Assembly (NCBI RefSeq): GCF_026262505.1
Contig: NC_067208.1
Coordinates: 5,155,962-5,219,961, forward strand
Reading direction: 5' to 3'
Origin: Trichomonas vaginalis G3
Lineage: Eukaryota; Parabasalia; Trichomonadida; Trichomonadidae
Length of the DNA: 64,000 bases
A program made the translations under genes and the position numbers. The notes under the pieces were generated by a model. That model saw nothing but the letters and a program-made list of their open reading frames with translations. It was not told the DNA's origin and searched no databases. How positions within the stretch are numbered: the stretch's first letter is position 1; the number at the start of each line of letters is the position of its first letter. Of the stretch, positions 20,181-30,775 are shown piece by piece.

Positions 20181-20998
20181 ATGAATTTTACAAAACCACC
20201 GTTACCCTTCTTTGGAAATAAGAGTAGATGTAAAGATATTCTATTGAGAGAACTTAAGAAACTACCGAATGGTCTAACATTTGTAGATTTGTTCGGTGGA
20301 AGTTTCTATATATCTCATTTGTGCCATACTGTATTTCCTGACTCAAAGATTATATGCAATGACTTCGACAACTATATGGACCGTCTCAAACATATTCCAG
20401 ACACAAACAAAATATTGAAAGAGTTAAAAGAAAAGATACCTATAGGTAAGATGGAACGTATACCATTAGATAAGAAAAATACTGTCAGAGAGGTTTTGAA
20501 AAAGGCAGAGTATATTGACTGGGATAGTATATCTGCTAGACTATTATATAGTGGTGCTATAAGAGTTCATGACATTGAAACACTTATGTCAAAAGTTTTA
20601 TATCTTAACTATACAAATGTTTTCAAAGAGAACATAGAAAATATACTGAGGGTATAGAGTTTGTGAGATGTCGTTGGACAGAGTTGTATGAAAAATATAA
20701 AAACAAGGAAAATGTTTTCTTTATAGTAGACCCGCCGTTCTATAACACATATGATTTTCAATACCAAGTAGACTGGACTTTGAGAGACTCTTTAGAAACT
20801 TTAGACGTTTTACATAACCATCCATGCTTTTACTTTACATCCGATAAAAGTGGTTTGGAAACCGTTATGAGATGGTTAGAGGACATACATGACTATGAGT
20901 TTAGATACGATAAGATAGAATATGAGAGAGGTCCTATAAACCGGAGAAAGTGTCATAACAAAGAAATTTTACTAGTAAGTAAATGTGGTTTGAAATAG
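20181..20998 (+). pseudogene. Dam-type DNA adenine N6-methyltransferase (Polinton part)
   Basis: This is a D12-class adenine methyltransferase. The N-terminal segment carries FFGNKSRC and the AdoMet-binding FVDLFGG. The later segment carries the catalytic DPPF motif (VDPPFYNTYDF). Enzymes of this family methylate adenine in DNA. In T. vaginalis, Dam-like methyltransferases are reported to sit within Maverick elements, and the genome carries 6mA. The fossil is broken. It leads the plus-strand genes of block A and follows the repeat array, with its ATG just after a run of TA. Confidence 0.8.
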
Positions 20999-21025
20999 GA
21001 CTACTTGTTTTAGGTTTTTTCCATT

Positions 21026-21800
21026 GTGTCATTTACTTATTTGACGTGGCAGAAAGATATAGAGAATATGAAGATGAACCAATGCCTGCAAATGTTCAGC
21101 ATATGTACTCGTAAGAGATATTTTTATCTAATATTAAATGGACTCACAGAACTTAGCGAATGCACAGCAACCTGGAAACCAAACCCAGAGAATATTCCAA
21201 ATGAAGTTAGAATACAAACTGCAATGGCAAACTATGGTCAAGTGCCAACAGATGTACAAATGCAAACTGCCATGTCAAATGACGCTGCGTTAGGTTTGCC
21301 ACCATGGTATGCAAATATGAGATGGAAAGAGTTTTATACAAACCCCGAAGTGGGATATAAACAACTCTATGCAGATGACGCGAACACAGGAGTTGACCCC
21401 AGAGTATGTTTTCTACCAGAGGAGAAATAGAATGTATGAGCTCCAGTTAAAGAATGCTATGGAACTCAACAGGAAACGTAAAGAGACTAGGTGGACATTT
21501 AGATTTTTACATATAGTAAAATGGGTTTCTTTGGAAGAATAGGAAACTTCTTTCGAAATGTTGGAAGAGGTATATGGAATGGAATAAAATCTGTCGGAAG
21601 AGGAATTTGGAAACGGAGTCAAAAATATTGGCAAAAGAGTAGGTCAGTTCGTTGGTATTATACCTAAAGACCCTGAACCAGAAGAACAAGCTCCTGTTAT
21701 ACAACAGCCTGAACCTGCACCACAGTCTAGTTGGCAACCAATCCAACACCTCAACCGTATTAAAAAATTATATTTTTACCGTTCGATAGTAGTTGATATG
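21026..21800 (+). pseudogene. Small structural-type ORFs, one Gly/Arg-rich and amphipathic (Polinton part)
   Basis: Two small reading frames are seen. The first holds near-repeats (VRIQTAMANYGQVPTDVQMQ) and matches no family I know. The second, from about 21,521, starts MGFFGRIGNFFRNVGRGIWN and continues in a Gly/Arg-rich amphipathic pattern, then a Pro/Gln-rich tail. That pattern recalls small capsid-associated, membrane-active proteins such as adenovirus protein VI, but similarity is by composition only. The region is broken. Confidence 0.4.
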
Positions 21801-21810
21801 AAACTAAGTT

Positions 21811-22344
21811 CTAAGTAAACGCATGGTATAATGGAATTTTTCTTCTTTCCATCTGTAGTAAACCATACTTGAAAGTCTGAAATACTTCACTTGGTGGTTC
21901 ATATAACTTTGTAGGTTTTTCGTAAAAGTCATTTGCCAAGCATAAGAAAGAGTTTTGAGCGCCAGAAAATGAAGCATGAACAATAATAGCAGCTGGGTCG
22001 AAAACATCTTTAAATAAATATGGTTCATCTCTTGCATATCGACTGTAAATATTTGCTAAAGGAAGTTTGACTTTCTGATTTAACATTCTTTGCAAATAAT
22101 ACCATGACATTGCAGTGAATTCTGTATATATTTGTTCGTCTTTCTTTGGATTGTCTTCGTAGATTTGAAATGACACTTGTGAATTTTGTTTGTCATATAC
22201 AATTCTCACATAAAGTGTGCTCTCGGTATTTGCATATTCATCAGCATATTTTGCATAACATGAATTTATTTTATCTTCTATATTTTTTAACGCAGTCTGT
22301 AGAGAAGATGAAAGGTCAACTTGTATTAGCTCAATTTCTCCCAC
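21811..22344 (-). pseudogene. Unknown Polinton protein, about 177 residues
   Basis: One long minus-strand frame encodes a soluble, mixed alpha/beta protein starting near GEIELIQVDLSSSLQ and ending YGLLQMERRKIPLYHAFT. No family is recognised. It lies between plus-strand genes for small structural proteins and the fibre-like gene. The frame opens with a GTG, so its front is uncertain. Confidence 0.4.
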
Positions 22345-22625
22345 ATTTTCGTTTCCCTTCAGATATATAATCTATATGAAACCTTAACAATAAATGGAAA
22401 CTTTTATCTTCTACAGACACAAACTTCATTCTACGAAAGCCAATAGCTTTGTGACAGATGGGTCTCTTAGCCATCTTAATGGGTGTCAAAACGATAGCCT
22501 TCATGCTTTAACGGTCTCTGTCTCAAACTTTGACCGACATTCGTAAAAAAGTTCATCTAATGGTTTAGTTGTAGCAACTCTTGAATTTTCTTTTCTATTG
22601 AAAGCATATTTTATCTAGAATAAAA

Positions 22626-23870
22626 ATGTCGAAAGAAACAGCGTCTATGAGAGAAATACAACAACAACCGACAACTCATTGTGCAAGCTCTAAATAAGAC
22701 ACAACAAACTTTTCAAACTATTCTAAGATATCTGAGTCATTGAAAGAAGGAAACTTAAAACTGACATTAAACCCAATGACAGACGAGTTCTATTCAAGAC
22801 AGTAAGAACCATACTGTTTGTATAAATCCAACAAAAAGAACTTTAAAACGAGAAACCTATAGATGAACTTCTTTTGAAGGCAGATATTGACAACAAAGCT
22901 GACAAAGAGTATGTAGATGCAACAAGAGACTATATTCTCGCATGGACAGATAGAACATACCCACAAAAACACCATACACATAACATCTATGACGTAGATG
23001 AACTACCAGCAATGTTAGATGACAAAGCGGATAAAACATATGTTGACAATAAAATGTCAAGTGAAGTGACAAGAGCTGACAAAGAATATTCTAAAAAGAC
23101 TCATACACACGATTTCTTCGCAACTGTTGGTATAGAAAATATTGCAGGAACGGTTGAAGAACCTGATGGAACTGGTGGGGATGTACTACTTGGAAACCTC
23201 CTAACTTTCCACAAGGTTTAACATCGGAAGACATAACGACGATGAAATACACTAGATGTAGAAATTCTATGTCATGGAGGATGAAAACAAAGTTAATTCA
23301 CTGCTCAAGATTTATATGACAACAAAGCTGACAAAACATATGTTAACGTTGAGTTAGATAAAAAAGCTGACAAACATATGTTAACGATGAGTTAGTTAAA
23401 AAAGCTGACAAAACAGAGCTTCAAACGTTAAAGACAGAAATACTTCAAACAGTATATCCTATAGGTTCTATTTACACGTCAATGAACTCTACCAGACCAG
23501 AAGTAGTACTTGGTTTTGGAACTTGGACTCAAATAGTCGACAGGTTTTTGTATTGTGCAAACTCTTCAAAGGAAACAGGTGGAAGTAAAACGATTTCAGG
23601 TGAAAACTTACCTGCACACAGTCACTACATAGATTTAAGTACAGCTGAAGCAGGTTGGCATAAACATAGATTTTGGGATTGGTCAGCAATGAAAAAAGGT
23701 AAAGGATACGATGTTAAAGACGACTTCAGTTTGCTATAAATTGTTTCTGGGTAGCACACAGGGAGATGGAAACCATACACATCGCGTTTCAGGGTATACG
23801 CAAACAACGGGACAAAGTAAAGACTACATGCCACCTTACATGACAGTTTACGCATGGTATAGAATTGCTT
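22626..23870 (+). pseudogene. Phage tail-collar/fibre-like protein (Polinton part)
   Basis: The ATG at 22626 follows AGAATAAAA. The region has coiled, repeated KADK(E/T)YVD segments, then short HTH turns (HHTHNIYD, THTHDFF). It ends with a collar-like domain containing YPIGSIYTSMN, GFGTW and LPAHSH, and finishes VYAWYRIA. These are signs of bacteriophage short-tail-fibre or collar proteins, used in receptor binding. A homologue lies in block C at 47,797-49,046. The fossil has a handful of breaks. It converges on the integrase gene, the two 3' ends almost touching at about 23,870. Confidence 0.65.
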
Positions 23871-24826
23871 AGTCGTCATTTTCAACTTCTTTAGCATATT
23901 CGTCAGGAGTTGTCTTATATTTGTTAGGAACTGTTTTTGAAAGTATACCACCTTGAACTTTGACAAGTTTGAAACGAGGTCTGACAATAGTAGTTTTATC
24001 TTCTGCTTGCAGTCTGTACATTTTGCCATGTTTGCCTAAAACTTCATAATATTCTCTTGTATACTTTCTTCTATTTTTACGAACACGAATGTGAGTACCT
24101 GTCGAGTTCCCATTGTTGTCATAGTCAATAGTATTTTCATATGGGTCGCGTTTAGGTATTTCTATTTTTACTTTGTCGCCTTTCTTAAGTTTGAAGCCCG
24201 GCATTCTTTCTTGTTTGTCTCTTTTGACTAAACTATTAAATATATAGTCTTTCTCTAAGTCAGGGTTGTTTTTCATTTCTTCGGGGAGTGGTTTCCCAAA
24301 CCTTTTTGTTTACGGCTATTGTAAATATTTAAAACTTGTCTCATCTTTGCCATGGAGAAGTGTCTATACTTGTCGTCATATGACATTTCATTTGCTTCAC
24401 CACCTTGTGGTTGGTTAAGTCTCTTAAGATTTTTATACAACTGTCAATGACACCAAGAGCAGAATGGTTTTGGTCGACAATGAAATATTGGTTTACATTT
24501 TTTGAACGCAGATAGTTTTTTACATCGTCTGATTTGAAAGAACTTTCACAGTCAGATGTCAGTTTTGTTGGATGGTATTTGTCAACAAATATTGTCAAAG
24601 CTGCTAAGATATCTAAAATATTTTTGGACTGTAATGGTATGGCTTCACAGTATCTTGTGTTTTGACCGACAAATATTAGCCAGTATGGTGGTCCATCTTC
24701 TCTATACCTCGGAATGTTTTCCAAGATATCCATAAACCAAGCATTTGGTTGTTGAACTAAAGATTTTATCATGAGTGCTTTCTTTGTCGCTTTAGAAACA
24801 TAGGGGTCCTTGTTTGGATTCGTCAT
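23869..24826 (-). pseudogene. Retrovirus-like integrase (Polinton part)
   Basis: The N-proximal frame (24341-24826) carries an rve-type catalytic core: WFMDILENIPR, then TSDCESSFKS, then NHSALGVIDS. The C-proximal frame (23869-24276) carries a basic, beta-rich SH3/chromodomain-like region (GDKVKIEIPKRDPYE, RPRFKLVKV). Polinton integrases join the element into host DNA. The fossil is broken. Its start is an ATG at 24824-24826, back to back with a plus-strand gene. Confidence 0.75.
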
Positions 24827-24842
24827 TTTTTACCTATAAGAA

Positions 24843-25255
24843 ATGGGTTTATTTGGGCGCATAGCAGGAGTTGCATCCAGATTTTTGCCGCAGTGGGAAC
24901 AATAGCCAGAGGTGCATTTGGAATTGGAAGGAAGATTTTGAGTACATTAGGTATACTGAAGAGAAAGCACAACCTATTATACAAACTGTACAGAAAGGTT
25001 GGGAGGGTAGCACGAGATGCAACAAATCTTATTTCAAATCCTGAAACAAGAGGAAAAGTTCAAGGATGGATGGACAATGTAGGAAGACAAGCAGGAAACT
25101 ACTATAACAAAGCAAATGACTACTATAACCAAGCAGGACACTATATGGACCAAGGTGAAAGATTCTTTAACAGAGGATATAACCATGCACAACAGTGGGT
25201 AAACACAACCAACCTCAACCGCCTCAAACGTGGGGAATGTAAAATTTTTTACTGA
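24843..25255 (+). pseudogene. Small Gly/Arg-rich, Tyr/Asn-rich structural-type protein (Polinton part)
   Basis: The frame has an amphipathic basic front (ARGAFGIGRKILSTLG) and a middle with repeated (Y/N)NxAxxYxxQ units. It ends in a WVNTTNLNRLKRG tail. It looks like a second member of the type at 21,521. A minor capsid or penton-associated protein is possible, on composition only. The region is broken. Confidence 0.4.
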
Positions 25256-25411
25256 GATGAAATGAACAATACAGCATTGAGACAAATGGGTTCAAGATGG
25301 ATTTGTCGATTCCAGCAGTTACAACAACCACGTGTTTGTCAAGTCTCCCTATACCTCAGGAAGTTTAGACCGACTTAAAAAAACCTAAACAACCAGTTTG
25401 AAAACAAAACA

Positions 25412-26020
25412 AACTAAAATTTTTACTGAGATGAAATGACCGAAGAAGTTGAAACGGTAGATTTGACACCACAAACAAAAAGTTCAGAACCATTGTCAAA
25501 ACCCGTCAAAGAACTTACAGATGAAGAGAAAAATTCAATAATAGAAAGTGCCAGGTTCTGAAATACAAACCCTAACTACAAAGTCACTTTTCATAGAAAT
25601 GGAACGCTAGTATCTCAAAAAGAAACAGACTCTCACAAATAAAATATTGAAGTTCTGAAGGAGCTTTCGAGACAACAGATGGAAAAGTTTACTTCACTGA
25701 CCAACAGTTCATTATAGAACATCTCATTGACTTAGAGTCGAAATATTCTAAACTTTACAACAAACACAAAAAGTTGAAAGGAAAACAAAAACAGATGGCA
25801 TATGATATTTATGAAGATGTTGACGCACAACTGTTCCTGCAGTGAGGTAAAGTCAGAGGAACCGAAAAGTGACGAAAAACCGATAGAAGAAGAAAAACCA
25901 AACTGAAGATAAACCAAAACCAAAGTTTAGTTTCCAAACTAAACCAAGTCAACCTTCATTAGCTGGTATGGGTTGGCGTCAAAGACTTATGGCAGCAGGC
26001 GGTTATGTAAAGTAAAGAAA
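25412..26020 (+). pseudogene. Acidic/Lys-rich unknown protein (Polinton part)
   Basis: Starts near the ATG at 25437 with an acidic segment (MTEEVETVDLTPQTKSSEP). Short frames follow, and a tail ends in GWRQRLMAAGGYVK. The leader AAATTTTTACTGAGATGAAATGA at about 25,413 also occurs at about 25,243. No family is recognised, and the region has several breaks. Confidence 0.35.
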
Positions 26021-26048
26021 AAAAAAACATTTTTTTTTTTTATAAAAA

Positions 26049-28350
26049 TGCCCCCGTATAGAATGGATAGAGGTCTGCTAGAATAAAGCAGAGTTAGAAA
26101 GATATGGTTGGAAAGTTTCAAAGAAGTTTAAATATAGGAAGGGAAGACCCATAAAAGTCTATGACAAACTGGCTGGTCTGACCTATGAAATGGACTTGGA
26201 AACAGCACGCGCAATTATCCAAACAGGTTAGAGAGGTTAGAAGAAGAACGTCTTATGGACATGCCTTTCGATGTTAGCGCAACAGGTTGAAGGACACGAC
26301 GGCTTTGCCAGATTCTACTGGAAACATGACGAACAATTGCATCCTTTGAGAGGAAAAAAGGAAAAGGTGAAGACGCACATGCTCCCATGGAAAGAACAAG
26401 ATATGCATATGAAAAGTATCGTGAGGTTAGAAGTAAAATTACATCTGGTCAACCTTTACAGTAAATTTTGAAGAAGGAAAAGACACAAAGAAGGCTTCAT
26501 GGGTGTACTTGCTGCCATACAAGATGGAAATAAGAAAGGATACAATCTCAGACTAAGTAACAGATTTAGATGGTCATATTTACTATGCACATGGCAAATG
26601 TCACAACAGCTGCCAATGCTTCTTGACGCTTTCAAGACTACAAAGAGAGAACAAATGGTTGACTCCGACTCAGACATTTTGAATGCAATTGAAGGAATTG
26701 CAAGTGTCAAGTTCGAATGGTACCAACCTAACCCTCAAGCAGTCAGACAACATGCTGGATACTTCCCCTTCATAAATAAGTCTGACATTGACTTGACAAG
26801 GTATGGAATTTACAATTCAATTGAAACAATTGTCAAATGAACCTTGCATTCTTACATGTCTCAGGAACTCTGGTCTTGTTTCAGAAGAGAAGATGAAGTA
26901 TCTAGTCATGTGTGAAGACAAGGTACATTCTCAGAGGTCAATTGGCAAAAATTGCACCGTTGGCAAATGTCAATATCCGAGTCAACATACCTACAGCTAA
27001 AGGTTCTTCACATGACGACTATGTTTTGACACAAGACTTACCATGGTTGAAGATTGTAATTGTCCACAACCACTTCATGTTGAACGAAAGTCTTACAAAC
27101 CCATTCTTTGGTAAAAGTAAGTGCAACATTGTCAGAGCTGTTAACATTCTTTTCGAGAAAGGTTTGTTGGAACCAATTCCAGATGACAAGCTGACAGAAA
27201 CTTTTGTACCAAAAGACGAAAACAAACTTTTTCATTGTTAGCAAGACCAAAAGTTGTTCCAGACAAAGTTCTAGTACAAAAGAAGTACACAATTCCAAAA
27301 GGAGTTGGATTGTTCGGATACCAACCTGAACCAGAAGAACTTCCAATGAGGTTGCAAGAACTTCAAGATGCTATAAACAAAACTTCCATTGAGACATCCA
27401 ATGACGTCAAATTGTATTGGAGAGCTTCTGAGTTAGGTCAGAAGGTTTTATATGAAACAGGTTGCTTCGACGATGTTTTATGAGATAACAGGAGAAGTTT
27501 CTCAGAAGATAAGAGACTCACTTGAATTTCCACAAAACTGGACCAATTGGTTGTGACAAGTTCGACTCAAACGAAAAGATATACTATGTCGACCTTAACG
27601 CTGCATACATGAGGTTTGTCCAATATATTCCGACTGGAATTCCAAACGAAGATGGTGAGTTCCCGGGAAGGAACTATACAGTTGGAAAAGTCACACAACA
27701 ACTGTATGATATTAGGAAAGCTTCAAACCCCAAACTTGCAATGACACTCAAATTGCTTATGAATTCGACATGGGGATATTCCATTAAGAAACCTCAAGCG
27801 ATGAAGAGTAAACACTATGAGAAGGTCGACAACTTTGTTGAAAGGTTCTCCCCTTTTGTTTTGAAATACGAATTTACTCAAGGTCAAGGTGGCTTAGTAA
27901 CCACAGTAAAACCTATTGTCGAACATTGGTCCTATCCTCAGTTCGAAGGCAGTCCTTGACAACTACAACAAATTTTTCTCGGAAGTCAAATCCAAATGAA
28001 GGTTTACTATGAGAACATTGACGCATCATGACGAACGAAGAAGGCTATAACAACTCATTGAAATGGGTTTAGTCGGTGAGAAGATGGGCTGTTTTAAGCT
28101 AGATAAGGTATTTTCCGAAGTTCATGTTCTCTCCAAACGTAAGTACTGGGCATACTTGAAGACGGCACAGAAAATAAAACATTGCATGAAATAAAAAATT
28201 GCATGAAGTAAAAAACGTTTTTAAAACAATATATTTTTACATATATTAAATGCTTCAGGTTGAAAAACAAAGACAAAAGTAGCAGATACAAAACCGTTAG
28301 ACTATATGTTTACAAACGCCGGTAGGAATATATCAGATGAAGAAATTTTC
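26049..28350 (+). pseudogene. Protein-primed DNA polymerase B (Polinton part)
   Basis: This spans the remains of the largest Polinton enzyme, which copies the element using a protein primer. Frames show an N-terminal region (QHAGYFPFINKSDIDLTRYG), then exonuclease-like and palm segments. Motif A-like VDLNAAYM and motif B-like KLLMNSTWGYS are in one frame (27522-27959). A C-terminal remnant continues to about 28,350. It has several breaks. The protein-primed family is inferred from its overall layout and its Polinton setting. Confidence 0.75.
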
Positions 28351-28416
28351 ATCCCGAATTGTCTTCATATACAACTACGGAAAAGTGCTGAAAAAGTATT
28401 GAAAAAATATATTTTA

Positions 28417-28463
28417 GGTGAAGAGGTGAGATTTCACCTGTTTTTTCACCTGTTTTCTCACCC
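28417..28463. repeat. Intergenic hairpin repeat, GGTGA type
   Basis: AATATATTTTA is followed by GGTGAAGAGGTGAGATTTCACC and further TTTTCACC arms, then GAATTTTCATGAA. The arms can fold back on each other. It lies past the polymerase remnant. Confidence 0.6.
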
Positions 28464-28576
28464 GTTGAATTTTCATGAATTTTGTGCTGAATTCGACAAA
28501 AATGAGTTTTTGGTTGAAAAAGAGGTGGAGCCAAAAGTGGCTTAACCTCAAAACAAGCATTTTGTGAAGAATATAC

Positions 28577-28600
28577 CAACCCGCGGAAAACAGCGGGTTG
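28577..28600. repeat. GC hairpin, CAACCCGC/GCGGGTTG
   Basis: A perfect 8-bp stem with an 8-nt loop. The flanks (TTTTGTGAAGAATATAC on the left, CTTTTTATAC on the right) are the same as those of the hairpin at 29,143, but the stem differs. Confidence 0.75.
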
Positions 28601-28671
28601 CTTTTTATACAAAATTCAACAGGTGAATTTTCATGAATTTCCTTAAGATAGAAAAAAATATATTTTAGGCG

Positions 28672-28705
28672 ACCAGGTCACTCGGTCACTCGGTCACTCG
28701 GTCAA
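28672..28705. repeat. Short tandem GGTCACTC repeat
   Basis: GGTCACTC is repeated three times and ends GGTCAAC, after AATATATTTTAGGCGACCA. It takes the place of the hairpin arms seen after the same AATATATTTTA motif elsewhere. Confidence 0.7.
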
Positions 28706-28904
28706 CTAACATCTTTTTGAAAAAGTGTGACAACATGACATTTTGACAACAACACAGGAAATAGATTTCATCGTATATTTTTTGTTAAGACTTCATCGTA
28801 AATGTTTTGTCAAGACTTCTTCATCGTATATGTTTTGTCGAGATTTTTATCGTTGTGGTCCGACGGTTAAGCCACAAACGAATGTCCGACGGTTAAGCCA
28901 AAAA

Positions 28905-28933
28905 TATTTTTTTATTTTTATTGTAAGAACAGT
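28905..28933 (+). promoter_or_regulatory. Start-site leader, GTAAGAACA type (copy 1)
   Basis: A T-rich run (TATTTTTTTATTTTTATT) is followed by GTAAGAACAGT and the ATG. The same leader precedes three more genes of block A (29,827, 31,030 and 32,600). It is likely a promoter or transcription-start element, by inference. Confidence 0.55.
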
Positions 28934-29596
28934 ATGACAGTCGAAGCAAAAACGTTCACGAACAAATCTAATGGCGAAACATTCACAAAAGGCACTTATA
29001 ACGGTATTGAAGTCTTACGTAGAGACAAGGATGGTTACATTAATGCAACAAATATGTGTCAGCAGTTTAGGAAAGACTTTAGAAAGTTGTTGGAAAATAA
29101 GTCCTGGGAAGAGTATTATACGGCATTTTGTGAAGAATATACCAACCGCCGGAATTCCGACGGTTGCTTTTTATACAAGGTTCATGCAGGAATTCCTGAT
29201 GAAATCAAACAGGTTAGAGGAACGTATGTAGACCCAAGACTTGTAAACTATATAGCAATGTGGGCTTCTCCAAAATATTGTATAGCAGTTGGAAAAATTA
29301 TGGACTCCATAGACAAGAAAGTTCATGAGAAGTTAGATGAAGAAGAACTTGAAGATACAGTAGAGAATGCAAAACCTTTGTTTGAAGAAGAAGTTAGAAA
29401 AATGCATGAAAAACAAATAGAACATGAACGTGAGATATGTTCTGGTTATAGAGACTCGCCATACGAACTAGACCAATGGGAACAAGAAGATTTAAAGAGA
29501 GAATTTAGAGAATATGAACTCGCTAAGATAACATTAGAAGCTGCAGAAAAGAAGTTAAAAGTTTGGGGTCGTTTTGTACAAAAATATTGTGAGTAA
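28934..29596 (+). CDS. KilA-N domain protein (Polinton part), looks whole
   Basis: A 220-residue protein in one open frame. The KilA-N domain (about residues 10-130) shows KDGYINATNMC near the front and VDPRLVNYIAMWASPKYCIA near the end. The C-terminus is coiled and acidic (EELEDTVENAKPLFEEEVRK). KilA-N is a DNA-binding domain common in large DNA viruses and phages and is known in trichomonads. A GC hairpin (29143-29166) lies inside the frame at residues EYTNRRNSDGCF. A second KilA-N gene lies at 32,644. Confidence 0.85.
   Translation: MTVEAKTFTNKSNGETFTKGTYNGIEVLRRDKDGYINATNMCQQFRKDFRKLLENKSWEEYYTAFCEEYTNRRNSDGCFLYKVHAGIPDEIKQVRGTYVDPRLVNYIAMWASPKYCIAVGKIMDSIDKKVHEKLDEEELEDTVENAKPLFEEEVRKMHEKQIEHEREICSGYRDSPYELDQWEQEDLKREFREYELAKITLEAAEKKLKVWGRFVQKYCE
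29143..29166. repeat. GC hairpin inside the KilA-N gene
   Basis: Outer stem CAACCG/CGGTTG around an inner palindrome GGAATTCC. It is in the same flanking context as the hairpin at 28,577 but with a different stem. Confidence 0.75.
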
Positions 29597-29826
29597 ATGA
29601 CCCAAAAATATATTTTAGGGTAGAAGGTTAGATCTAACCTGTCTTCTACCCTCTTTTCTACCCTCTTGAATTTTCATGACTTCTTCGTAAATGTTTTGTC
29701 AAGACTTCTTCATAAATGTTTTGTCATGATTTCATCGTAAATGTTTTGTCAAGACTTCTTCGTACATGTTTTCTAACCTCATGAATTTTCCCGAAATAAA
29801 AAATAAAGTTAGTTTTTTTAAAAAAA
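29597..29826. repeat. Intergenic hairpin and GTAAATG/TTGTCAAGACTTC repeats
   Basis: A GGGTAGAAGGTTAGA/TCTAACCT...CTTCTACCC fold lies at 29,618-29,664. It is followed by GAATTTTCATGA and four units of TCGTAAATGTTTTGTCAAGA, the inverse of the 25-bp family at 19,668-20,110. Confidence 0.65.
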
Positions 29827-29852
29827 TATTTTTTTATTTTTATTGTAAGAAC
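29827..29852 (+). promoter_or_regulatory. Start-site leader, GTAAGAACA type (copy 2)
   Basis: TATTTTTTTATTTTTATTGTAAGAAC followed directly by ATG at 29853. It supports that start over the upstream in-frame one at 29766. Confidence 0.55.
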
Positions 29853-30767
29853 ATGTTAGCAACAACAGCACCAAACTCTTTAGTCATGAACCCAACTTCA
29901 ATGTTAGTAGAGATGAAAAGCTTCATTCCTTCTTCATATACTTTCGAAACAGAAATCCAGAAGATAAAGCAAGAACTTCTCCAAGGAGATTTAGACTGTA
30001 GTGCAAAAGATGAAACAAATGAACAGTATCTTTATGAAATGCAGGATATTATTGACCATTTACCTAAACTTCCTGAAATCCAACAACAAAAGCTTACTAT
30101 TCCAGAATTCGATGAAATAGAAGTCAAAGCAACTGACTCAGTAGAAATAAAGAAGTTCATACGTAAGGTAAACTATGAGTTTCTTGGATTTCATTGCAAC
30201 CACAAAGTCATGGACAAAGATTGCGATATGGTATATAAGAACATCTCTGACATATACAAATCTGGGGAGTTTAAGACCTACGACAACTTTGTTTCGTTAG
30301 TTGCAAAATGTGTTTGGGAAATAAGAGATAAAGATAGAAGAGGTAAGGTATGGAATGAACAAATAAGACCCGCTATGTTTGAGTTAAAGAAAACCATTGA
30401 CGCCTTAGTTGTTTTAGCAGGTAAGGTTTCAGAATATAACGCAAAAATGAACCCGCAATGTTCTAAATGTAAAGCAGCAATTAGGAAATATAACTACTCC
30501 GTCAAAGAGATAGAAAGAATGCGAAACGACTATGCAGACTTAAAGAAAGAAGCAGAAAAGCCAGCAGAAGATAAAATGGATATGTTAGAATTTCTGAACA
30601 AAAACTATCCAACAGCAGAAGATTTCCTTCTATCTGACGTCAAGAAGAAATATAAAGAAACCTTCGGTATCGTTAAAACATTCGATGTACTAAAAGAAGA
30701 AATTGAAGCTACGAAATTGTTTAGAATTTCACGAATTCACAATGTTTACCATGTAAAACGCTTATAA
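29853..30767 (+). CDS. Unknown Polinton protein with a CxxC motif, looks whole
   Basis: About 304 residues from the ATG after the leader. It is highly charged and mostly helical. A single CSKCK pair lies near the middle, and the C-terminal third is coiled (VKEIERMRNDYADLKKEAEK) and ends HNVYHVKRL. No known family is recognised. An eroded homologue lies on the minus strand of block B (45,450-46,420), so the gene is a regular part of this element lineage. It sits between KilA-N and T5orf172 genes, which suggests an early, regulatory neighbourhood. Confidence 0.6.
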   Translation: MLATTAPNSLVMNPTSMLVEMKSFIPSSYTFETEIQKIKQELLQGDLDCSAKDETNEQYLYEMQDIIDHLPKLPEIQQQKLTIPEFDEIEVKATDSVEIKKFIRKVNYEFLGFHCNHKVMDKDCDMVYKNISDIYKSGEFKTYDNFVSLVAKCVWEIRDKDRRGKVWNEQIRPAMFELKKTIDALVVLAGKVSEYNAKMNPQCSKCKAAIRKYNYSVKEIERMRNDYADLKKEAEKPAEDKMDMLEFLNKNYPTAEDFLLSDVKKKYKETFGIVKTFDVLKEEIEATKLFRISRIHNVYHVKRL

Positions 30768-30775
30768 AATAACTG

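Noticed and set aside
22626-23870. Bacteriophage contamination of the assembly
   Set aside because: The collar-like gene lies among Polinton genes, uses the same AT-rich codons, and occurs twice in different blocks.
28306-28545. Plus-strand ORF of 79 residues
   Set aside because: It mostly reads through the intergenic hairpin repeat and lacks any leader motif.
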